From Pseudooceanicola sp050897975 (GTDB lineage Bacteria; Pseudomonadota; Alphaproteobacteria; Rhodobacterales; Rhodobacteraceae), in assembly GCF_050897975.1 (NCBI RefSeq), contig NZ_JBPAXY010000005.1, forward strand, positions 1-64,000: 64,000 nucleotides of DNA, read 5' to 3'. Position numbers and translations under genes: made by a program. The notes below the pieces were generated by a model, which was not told where the DNA came from, ran no database searches, and was given only the letters and a program-made list of their open reading frames with translations. This document shows, in pieces, positions 39,601 to 48,209 of this stretch. Position 1 is the stretch's first letter. The number at the start of each line of letters is the position of its first letter.

Positions 39601-39646
39601 GACCGGGGGCCAGCCCCCGGACCCCCGGAGTATTTCCAGCCATCGA
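39601..39646. repeat. Rhodobacteraceae G/C-palindromic intergenic element
   Basis: GGGGGCCAGCCCCC followed by GGACCCCCGGAGTATTTCCAG is the same class of element as at 18965-19084. Here it lies inside the peptide transporter operon between permease and ATPase genes. Confidence 0.65.
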
Positions 39647-39679
39647 ATGGGAACACGGCAGTTCCTGCGGAGAGGTGTC

Positions 39680-41764
39680 ATGAGCGACAAGCCCGAGTAT
39701 GACGGACCCATCCTGGAGATCGACCGGCTGTCGATTTCCTTCTTCACCCGCCTGCGGGAAATCCCGGCGGTGATGGATTTCTCTGTCTCCGTGCGCCCCG
39801 GCGAAGCCGTGGGCCTGGTGGGCGAAAGCGGCTGCGGCAAATCCACCGTCGCCCTGGGCGTGATGCAGGATCTGGGGGTGAACGGGCGGGTCGTGGGCGG
39901 CTCGATCAAGTTCAAGGGCCGCGACCTTGCCGAGATGTCCGACGCCGAGCTGCGCCATATTCGCGGCAACGAGATCGCGATGATCTACCAGGAGCCCATG
40001 GCCTCCCTGAACCCGGCGATGCGGATCGGCAAGCAGCTGATGGAAGTGCCGATGATCCATGAGGGGATCTCGGAGAGCGAGGCGCGGGCCCGGGCGCTTC
40101 AGGTGATCGAGGACGTGAAACTGCCCGATCCCGAGCGTATCCTGAAGGCCTTCCCGCACCAGCTGTCGGGCGGCCAGCAACAGCGGATCGTCATCGCCAT
40201 GGCGCTGATGTCGAAACCCGCCTTGCTGATCCTGGACGAGCCGACCACGGCGCTGGACGTCACCGTCGAGGCGGCCATCGTCGAGCTGGTGAAGGATCTG
40301 GGTAAGAAATACGGCACCTCAATGCTGTTCATCTCCCACAACCTTGGGCTGGTGCTGGAGACCTGCGACCGGCTTTGCGTGATGTATTCCGGCGAGGCGG
40401 TGGAGCGGGGCTCGATCGAAGATGTCTTCGACCAGATGCGCCATCCCTATACCCAGGCCCTCTTCCGCTCGATCCCGCTGCCCGGGGCTGACAAGACCTC
40501 GCGCCCGCTGGTGGCCATTCCGGGCAACTTCCCCCTGCCCCATGAGCGCCCGCCCGGCTGCAACTTCGGGCCGCGCTGCGATTATTTCGAGGCCGGGCGC
40601 TGTGACGCGCAGGATATCCGCATGGCGCCGGTGAAGGGCGATGAGCGCCACGAGACCCGCTGCCTGCGCCAGGACGAAATTGATTGGGACGCGCCGGTGG
40701 TGGCCGCCCAGCAGAACGCCAAGCCCGAGCCGGGGCGGACCGTGCTGAAGATGGAGAACCTGAAGAAATACTACGAGGTCGCGGCCTCGGCCCTGTTCAA
40801 GGGCGGCGAGAAGAAGGTGGTGAAGGCCAACGAAACCCTTAGCTTCGAGGCCCGCGAAAGCGAGACCTTGGCCATTGTCGGCGAGAGCGGTTGCGGCAAG
40901 TCGACCTTCGCCAAGGTCCTGATGGGGCTGGAGACGGCGACCGAGGGGCGCATCCTGCTGGACAATCGCGAGATCCAGGGCACGCCGATTGAGGCGCGCG
41001 ACACCAAGACCGTGGCCGATGTGCAGATGGTGTTCCAGAACCCCTTCGACACGCTGAACCCCTCTATGACCGTGGGCCGCCAGATCATGCGCGCGCTGGA
41101 GGTTTTTGGCGTGGGCGCCAGCGAGGCCGAGCGGCGCGAGCGGATGCTGACCCTGCTGGATCTGGTGAAACTGCCGCGCGAATTCGCCGAGCGGATGCCG
41201 CGCCAGCTGTCGGGCGGGCAGAAGCAGCGGGTGGGCATTGCCCGTGCCTTTGCCGGTGACGCGCGGATCGTGGTGGCGGATGAGCCGGTCTCGGCGCTGG
41301 ACGTCTCGGTGCAGGCCGCCGTCACCGACCTGCTGATGGAGATCCAGCGCGAGCAGAAGACGACGCTGCTGTTCATCAGCCACGACCTGTCGATCGTGCG
41401 TTATCTGTCGGACCGGGTCATGGTCATGTACCTGGGCCATGTGGTCGAACTGGGCACCACGGAAGAGGTCTTTGCCCCCCCCTATCACCCCTATACCGAG
41501 GCGCTGCTGTCGGCGGTGCCGATTGCCGATACTTCGGTGAAGAAAAAGCATGTGGTGCTGGAGGGCGACATTCCCTCGGCCGTCAACCCGCCGCCCGGCT
41601 GCCCCTTCCAGACCCGTTGCCGCTGGAAGGACAAGGTGCCGGGGGGCCTGTGCGAGCGCGAGCTGCCGCCCATGCGCCACTTCGGCGCCCATCAGATCAA
41701 ATGCCACCTGTCGGAGGCGGATTTCGCCGAGATGGAGCCGGTGATCCAGATCGCCGCCGAGTGA
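39680..41764 (+). CDS. Fused double ATPase of peptide ABC transporter (DppD-DppF type)
   Basis: This 694-residue protein combines two ABC ATPases that are usually separate. Each half has a Walker A motif (GESGCGKST near 48 and 401), an LSGGQ signature (LSGGQQQR and LSGGQKQR), Walker B and the family's C-terminal cysteine block (GCNFGPRCDYF and GCPFQTRCRWK), which may hold an iron-sulfur cluster. Together they power the two permeases. ATG 39680 follows GGAGAGG; an earlier in-frame ATG at 39647 lies in the repeat element and is unlikely. Confidence 0.95.
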   Translation: MSDKPEYDGPILEIDRLSISFFTRLREIPAVMDFSVSVRPGEAVGLVGESGCGKSTVALGVMQDLGVNGRVVGGSIKFKGRDLAEMSDAELRHIRGNEIAMIYQEPMASLNPAMRIGKQLMEVPMIHEGISESEARARALQVIEDVKLPDPERILKAFPHQLSGGQQQRIVIAMALMSKPALLILDEPTTALDVTVEAAIVELVKDLGKKYGTSMLFISHNLGLVLETCDRLCVMYSGEAVERGSIEDVFDQMRHPYTQALFRSIPLPGADKTSRPLVAIPGNFPLPHERPPGCNFGPRCDYFEAGRCDAQDIRMAPVKGDERHETRCLRQDEIDWDAPVVAAQQNAKPEPGRTVLKMENLKKYYEVAASALFKGGEKKVVKANETLSFEARESETLAIVGESGCGKSTFAKVLMGLETATEGRILLDNREIQGTPIEARDTKTVADVQMVFQNPFDTLNPSMTVGRQIMRALEVFGVGASEAERRERMLTLLDLVKLPREFAERMPRQLSGGQKQRVGIARAFAGDARIVVADEPVSALDVSVQAAVTDLLMEIQREQKTTLLFISHDLSIVRYLSDRVMVMYLGHVVELGTTEEVFAPPYHPYTEALLSAVPIADTSVKKKHVVLEGDIPSAVNPPPGCPFQTRCRWKDKVPGGLCERELPPMRHFGAHQIKCHLSEADFAEMEPVIQIAAE

Positions 41765-41818
41765 GGGCGCGCGGGGAGGGTCTGGGATGCGCAGGGACAG
41801 GCGCCGCGACAAAAGAAC

Positions 41819-41839
41819 GGCCCTTCCAGAGGCAGGGCC
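41819..41839 (+). terminator. Possible terminator of the peptide transporter operon
   Basis: GGCCCT and AGGGCC pair around a nine-base loop about 55 bases after the last gene of the operon. No T-run follows, so the call is weak. Confidence 0.4.
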
Positions 41840-41850
41840 AGAACCAGCGC

Positions 41851-41879
41851 AAAAAAGGCCCCTGCCAAAGGCAGGGGCC
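41851..41879 (-). terminator. Terminator of the periplasmic-protein gene
   Basis: On the minus strand GGCCCCTGCC and GGCAGGGGCC form a perfect 10-bp stem with a three-base loop, then TTTTTT. It lies 31 bases after the stop of the gene at 41910-42395. Confidence 0.85.
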
Positions 41880-41909
41880 GGGACAGACTGAGATCTGTCG
41901 GGGTCGGGG

Positions 41910-42395
41910 TCAGTCGGTGGGGGCTTCACCGATGACTTCCTTGGGATCATTCACCGGCAGCTCGGCGATATGCTCGGCTGCGATCGCGGCGAACTTCTCG
42001 ACCATCGGGCCATAGTAGGCATTCGGGTCGGTCACGCCGGTCAGGGTGTCGGCTTCCAGTTCCACGTTGAAGGTGGTGATGATGTCGCCGTTCTGTTCAA
42101 AGACCGCGACCTGGCCAGCCATGGTGCCCATGTCCGGGGTCAGTTCCATGCCCAGGATCGAGGCTTCGACATGCAGGCCTTCACCGTCTTCGACGGGGGA
42201 CTCGAAGTGGGTCATCAGGGCCGCTTCGACATCGTCGTTGATGGTGTCGACATAGGCGGCGGGGAACTTGCCTTCCTGGACGGATTCCTCGACCACGTCG
42301 GTCTTCACGTCGGAAATCGGGCCGTCATAGGCAAAGGCGGGAATGGCGGTCAGCGAGGCTGCGGCGATGGCGGGAATGATCAGTGCGTTACGCAT
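41910..42395 (-). CDS. Exported protein of unknown function
   Basis: A 161-residue protein with a clear Sec signal peptide, MRNALIIPAIAAASLTAIPA, cleaved near FAYD. The mature protein is acidic and beta-rich, with no cysteine and no recognised motif. ATG 42395 follows AAGGAC; the frame is open further upstream but is out of character there. It has its own terminator and is monocistronic. Function is unknown. Confidence 0.8.
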   Translation of the reverse strand: MRNALIIPAIAAASLTAIPAFAYDGPISDVKTDVVEESVQEGKFPAAYVDTINDDVEAALMTHFESPVEDGEGLHVEASILGMELTPDMGTMAGQVAVFEQNGDIITTFNVELEADTLTGVTDPNAYYGPMVEKFAAIAAEHIAELPVNDPKEVIGEAPTD

Positions 42396-42530
42396 GATGA
42401 GGTCCTTTCTTCTTTCCTCTGCAACGCCTCCCGCCGGGCCCCTTGTGGGCCTTGGCTGCGGCGGCGTCGCCTTCTGGATAGACAACACCGACCCCCTGCC
42501 CGGGTTCCTGAAGAGGGGTCGAAAAAACGC

Positions 42531-42571
42531 AAAAAAGCCCCCTGCGGCGCGGATCGGGCGCGGCAGGGGGC
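42531..42571 (-). terminator. Terminator of the lytic transglycosylase gene
   Basis: On the minus strand GCCCCCTGC and GCAGGGGGC pair around a GC-rich loop and are followed by TTTTTTGCGTTTTTT, about 40 bases after the gene's stop. Confidence 0.8.
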
Positions 42572-42612
42572 ACATAAATATCAGCGATTTCAGCAGGTTG
42601 CGAAAAACGCGC

Positions 42613-43221
42613 TTAGCTGCCCCAAATCGTCTTCACGTAGGCTTGAGTTTCCGCATAGGGCGGGATGCCACCGTGTCGTTCCACCGCCTTGGGGCCCGCG
42701 TTGTAGGCGGCCAGGGCCAGGGGCCAGCTGCCGAAGGTGCGGTATTGCGCCGCCAGGTAGCGCGCGCCGCCGTCCAGGTTCTGGTAGGGATCGGTGGCAT
42801 CCACCCGCAGCAACCGCGCGGTGCCGGGCATCAGCTGCGCCAGGCCGATGGCTCCCTTGTGCGACACGGCCTCGGCGTTCCAGTTGCTTTCCTGCTGCAC
42901 CAGCCGCAGGAAGACCCCCTCGGGCACGCCGTTGCGCTGCGCGGCAGAGCGGGCCATGTCCAGATAGGGGCCGGCATAGGCGCCCTGGAAGGTGACATCA
43001 TCCCATTTGGTCGGCGTGCGGATCGCCCGCGGGGTCAGCCGGACCGAGGCGGCATATTGCGAGGCGGCGCGCTGATCCAGCAGGCGGGTCTGGGAACGGA
43101 ACTGTTCCTTGCGCGCGTGCGAGGCCAGAACATCCGCCGAGGCAGGCAGCGCCCCCGGCGCCATCAGCACCAGCGACAGCAGCAGCGCCCGGCGCGAGCG
43201 ATGGGAAAAGCGGCGATCCAT
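42613..43221 (-). CDS. Lytic transglycosylase (SLT domain)
   Basis: A 202-residue exported cell-wall enzyme that cleaves the glycan strand with formation of 1,6-anhydro ends. After a signal peptide ending near ASAD it has the SLT fold: LVQQESNWNAEAVSHKGAIG with the catalytic glutamate, LAQLMPGTARLLRV and LALAAYNAGPKAVERHGGIP. ATG 43221 has GGAGGAAAG at ideal spacing. It may serve wall turnover or assembly of envelope-spanning machines. Confidence 0.92.
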   Translation of the reverse strand: MDRRFSHRSRRALLLSLVLMAPGALPASADVLASHARKEQFRSQTRLLDQRAASQYAASVRLTPRAIRTPTKWDDVTFQGAYAGPYLDMARSAAQRNGVPEGVFLRLVQQESNWNAEAVSHKGAIGLAQLMPGTARLLRVDATDPYQNLDGGARYLAAQYRTFGSWPLALAAYNAGPKAVERHGGIPPYAETQAYVKTIWGS

Positions 43222-43467
43222 GCGTCTTTCCTCCGGAACCAATCGAATAAGCCTAAAATCGGCGCGATCTTAGCCTAGCCCGGCGAGGAATGCACCCCCC
43301 TTCGCGCCGCGGGTCCGGCCGTCGCCGATGCCCGGCCAGGCGGCATCCGGGCCGCGATAGACCGCACACCCAGTGCAAGCGGCTTGCGATTTGACGCCCT
43401 GTTTGATGTAACGCTTTGAACACCGGCCTGACTCGGGCCGCGACATGAACACGAGGGGAGACGCACC

Positions 43468-44022
43468 ATGGCAGGTTCCGTCAACAAGGTCATCCTGATC
43501 GGCAATCTGGGGCGCGACCCCGAGGTCCGGTCGTTCCAGAACGGCGGCAAGGTCTGCAACCTGCGGATCGCCACGTCGGAAAACTGGAAGGACCGCAACA
43601 GCGGCGAACGGCGCGAGCGCACCGAATGGCATTCGGTCGCCATCTTTTCCGAGCCGCTGATCCGCGTCGCCGAGCAATATCTGCGCAAGGGCTCGAAGGT
43701 CTATATCGAGGGCCAGCTGGAAACCCGCAAATGGCAGGACCAGCAGGGCCAGGACCGCTATTCCACCGAGGTGGTGCTGCGCCCCTACCGCTCCGAGCTG
43801 ACCATGCTGGACGGCCGTGGTGAAGGCGGCGGCGGTGGCGGCGGCAACTATGGCGGCGGCCAGGGTGGCGGCGGCTATGGTGGCGGCGGCGGCGGTTACG
43901 ACGATCGCGGCGGCCCCGGTGGCGGCTATGACGACCGTGGCGGCTCGGGCGGCGGCTACGGCGGCGGTTCGGGTGGCGGCGGTGGCCGCAACAACGATCT
44001 GGATGACGAGATCCCGTTCTAA
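43468..44022 (+). CDS. ssb: Single-stranded DNA-binding protein
   Basis: SSB coats single-stranded DNA in replication and repair. Residues 1-112 form the OB fold (VNKVILIGNLGRDPEVRSF, TEWHSVAIFSEP, YIEGQLETRKWQD); a Gly-rich linker of about 55 residues follows, and the acidic tip DLDDEIPF that docks partner proteins ends the protein. The linker is unusually Gly/Tyr/Asp-repetitive. An A/G-rich ribosome site precedes ATG 43468. Confidence 0.97.
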   Translation: MAGSVNKVILIGNLGRDPEVRSFQNGGKVCNLRIATSENWKDRNSGERRERTEWHSVAIFSEPLIRVAEQYLRKGSKVYIEGQLETRKWQDQQGQDRYSTEVVLRPYRSELTMLDGRGEGGGGGGGNYGGGQGGGGYGGGGGGYDDRGGPGGGYDDRGGSGGGYGGGSGGGGGRNNDLDDEIPF

Positions 44023-44211
44023 ACCGACCGGACAAGCCATTCCGCTAGGGTCAGCAGCAGCCAGATCGGCGGCGCCAGCCCCAGGAACACCAGCAAGGCC
44101 GCCCGCCACGTCGGGCGGCCTTGTTGCGTTGCGGGCAGCGAAGTGGCGGAGGCGCGTTTTCTCATCGCCCGCATTAACCCTGTAGAAGGTTTTCATCGGC
44201 TTAACGGGGTC

Positions 44212-45042
44212 ATGAAACATGCCCGTTTTCCCGTGCTGGGGGGCGATGGCCGGATGCATCGCCATCCCCATTACGCCACCACCCTCACCCGGCTCGGCGC
44301 CGCCACCGGGCGGCTGCCCTGCGGCACTCTGACGGTGACCCGGCGCCTGGGGCCCCTGGCGCTGATCTGGCTGCCCGAGCCGCCGGTGCTGCCCGACCCG
44401 GCAACGCTGCCCGGCCCGGCGCTGATCTCGGCGGCGGGGGCGACCCAGGACGCAGAGTTGCGCGGCAGCGGCGCGATCCGGGTGATGACGCCGCAATCGC
44501 GCGCCGTGCTGCCCCTCTGGCCCGAGGCGGCAGCGCAGCGCGCCGCCCAGCATCAGAAGTGGCGCAACCGGCTGTGCCGCGGCGAAGAGGCGGGGCTGCG
44601 GATCCGCCACGCCCCCCTGCCCCGGGATCCCGCCCACTGGCTTTTCGCCGCCGAGGCCGCGCAGCGCCGCGCCCGGGGCTATCGCGCCCTGCCGCCGGCC
44701 TTCGCGCTCAACTGGCCGGAAACGCAGCTCTTCACCGCCTCTCGCGGCAGCCAGGTTCTGGCGGCCATGCTGTTCCTGATCCACGCCCCCGGCGCCAGCT
44801 ACCACATCGGCTGGAGCGGGCCGGAGGGGCGCCGCGCCTCGGCCCATACCCTGCTGCTGTGGCGCGCGGCGCGCTGGCTGGCCGCGCGCGGCATCACCCG
44901 GCTGGACCTGGGCCCGGTGGATCGCGACCGCGCGCCGGGCCTTCTACGCTTCAAGCTCGGCAGCGGCGCCCGGATCGAGGACACGGGCCATAGCTGGTTC
45001 CATAGCCGGATTTCTGCACCGCTTGGCCGCTTCCTCGGCTGA
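44212..45042 (+). CDS. GNAT-like acyltransferase of unknown substrate
   Basis: A 276-residue protein from ATG 44212; the frame is also open from a GTG at 44143. The second half resembles the BioF2/GNAT acetyltransferase fold: AMLFLIHAPGASYHIGWSGP, then HTLLLWRAARWLAARGITRL and DLGPVDRDRAPGLLRFKLGS. That pattern is shared with FemAB-like and cellulose-biosynthesis acetyltransferases. The substrate is unknown. It lies between ssb and typA on the same strand but is probably transcribed separately. Confidence 0.75.
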   Translation: MKHARFPVLGGDGRMHRHPHYATTLTRLGAATGRLPCGTLTVTRRLGPLALIWLPEPPVLPDPATLPGPALISAAGATQDAELRGSGAIRVMTPQSRAVLPLWPEAAAQRAAQHQKWRNRLCRGEEAGLRIRHAPLPRDPAHWLFAAEAAQRRARGYRALPPAFALNWPETQLFTASRGSQVLAAMLFLIHAPGASYHIGWSGPEGRRASAHTLLLWRAARWLAARGITRLDLGPVDRDRAPGLLRFKLGSGARIEDTGHSWFHSRISAPLGRFLG

Positions 45043-45113
45043 TCCCCGCTTTGGGCCTTTCTTTTTTGGCCGTCCCGGGCTAGGGGCTGCGCGAGACCCT
45101 GAGAGGACCCCAC

Positions 45114-46928
<1,815 letters not shown>

Positions 46929-46997
46929 GCGGGTTTGGCCGCGCGCCAGGGCGCGGTCCTGCCTTCGGCGAGCGTATTGTCAGCTTTCGGATAAGAG

Positions 46998-47027
46998 AAA
47001 GGCGCGGATCAGATGGTCCGCGCCTTT
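46998..47027. terminator. Bidirectional terminator between typA and proC
   Basis: AAAGGCGCGGA and TCCGCGCCTTT form an 11-bp stem followed by T residues on either strand. It lies 70 bases after typA, and its left arm reaches the stop codon of the convergent proC gene. Confidence 0.8.
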
Positions 47028-47791
47028 TGCGTTGCCGCCGTCAGTGCGGCGGAAAGCGCGGCATCGAACTCGCCCTGGCGCAGATGGGTCAGACCGGCGG
47101 CGGTGGTGCCGGCGTAGTCGACCATCTCCTGCACATGCTGGGCAGGCGTCGCCCCCTCTTTCAGCATCTCGCCCGAGGCCAGGATCAGCTGGCGGATGGC
47201 GCGGGTGGCGATCTCTGCGGGAATGCCCTGGGCCGTGGCATGGCGGATCATGCTGTCGGCGAAATAGGCGACGAAGCCAGGGACCGGGCCGGTCATGGCC
47301 GTAAAGTCGTCGATATGGGCCTCGTCGGAGATCTCATCCGTCTGGCCAATGGCGCCGAAAAGCGCCGTGGCCAGGGCACGATCCCGGGCGGTGACGGCAC
47401 CGCCTGCGACCCAGGGGGTATAGGCCAGCCGCTGCTCTGCCGCCGGGCTGGACATGGCGCGGATCACCCGGCGGGCACCGGTGGCGTGGCGCATCCCCGC
47501 CAGCGACAGCCCGGCCACCACCGACAGGACCAGGTGGTCGGGCAGATCCAGCGCCAGCGCGGGCACTACGGCGGGCGGCACCGCCAGCAGCACCACGTCG
47601 CAGGCCTCGCAGAGGGCCGCCAGATCCGTGGTCTGGGTCACACCCGCGCCGCCCTCCAGCGCGACCGGGCTGCCGCTGCGATTGGCCAGCCACAGGTTCG
47701 ATCCGGGCAAGCCGCCCATCAACAGCCCCTGCGCCATGGCGCGCCCCAGTTGGCCGGTGCCGATGATACCCAGGGTGATCTCTGACAGCAT
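47009..47791 (-). CDS. proC: Pyrroline-5-carboxylate reductase
   Basis: ProC carries out the last step of proline synthesis with NAD(P)H. The 260-residue protein starts with the nucleotide-binding GIIGTGQLGRAMAQGL and has the family's C-terminal helical dimer part: MTGPVPGFVAYFADSMI and GATPAQHVQEMVDYAGTTAA. ATG 47791 has AGGGAGGG upstream. The signature region is somewhat divergent from well-known ProC proteins, so a related paralogue is possible. Confidence 0.88.
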   Translation of the reverse strand: MLSEITLGIIGTGQLGRAMAQGLLMGGLPGSNLWLANRSGSPVALEGGAGVTQTTDLAALCEACDVVLLAVPPAVVPALALDLPDHLVLSVVAGLSLAGMRHATGARRVIRAMSSPAAEQRLAYTPWVAGGAVTARDRALATALFGAIGQTDEISDEAHIDDFTAMTGPVPGFVAYFADSMIRHATAQGIPAEIATRAIRQLILASGEMLKEGATPAQHVQEMVDYAGTTAAGLTHLRQGEFDAALSAALTAATQKARTI

Positions 47792-47838
47792 GGTGCCCTC
47801 CCTTATGCTGGGCAAAGCCTAGCAGGGGTCCGCACATG

Positions 47839-47867
47839 AAAAAAGCCACGCCCGGGGCGCAGCTTTT
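47839..47867 (-). terminator. Terminator of the DUF1330 gene
   Basis: On the minus strand AAAGC, TG, CGCCC and GGGCG, TG, GCTTT form a stem with a symmetric internal loop and are followed by further T residues, 41 bases after the gene's stop. Confidence 0.7.
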
Positions 47868-47907
47868 CTCGGTCTCTCGAAGATCGGGCCGGGCCCGCGA
47901 CAGGGCC

Positions 47908-48198
47908 TTACTCGAAGGCCTCGACGATCATCAGATCGCGCTCCGAGGCGCCACGGGCGTGGCTGAGGGCCTCTTGATAGTCGGGGCCGTGGTAGCAGGC
48001 CTCGGCCTCTTCCAGCGAGGGGAAGACGGCCACGACATTGCGCGACTTCTCGTTGCCTTCCAGCCAGCTGTAGCGGCCGCCACGGGCCAGGAACTTGCCG
48101 CCATGCTTGGCGATGGCGGGGCCGGCCAGCTTGGCGTAGCGGCCATAGGCCTCTTCGTCGGTCACATGCACATGGGCAATCCAATAGGCCTGGGGCAT
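47908..48198 (-). CDS. DUF1330 family protein
   Basis: A 96-residue dimeric alpha-beta barrel (ferredoxin-like) protein. The DUF1330 pattern is clear: YWIAHVHVTDEEAYGRYAKL, GGKFLARGGRY, VVAVFPSLEEAEACYHGPDY and LMIVEAFE. Its biochemical role is not established. It follows alaS by 11 bases and is probably co-transcribed with it. Confidence 0.9.
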   Translation of the reverse strand: MPQAYWIAHVHVTDEEAYGRYAKLAGPAIAKHGGKFLARGGRYSWLEGNEKSRNVVAVFPSLEEAEACYHGPDYQEALSHARGASERDLMIVEAFE

Positions 48199-48209
48199 TG
48201 TCGTTCTCC

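Noticed and set aside
43080..43105. GAAC-N-GTTC palindrome resembling an SOS site
   Set aside because: It lies inside the lytic transglycosylase coding sequence and has inverted, not direct, half-sites, unlike the alphaproteobacterial LexA box.
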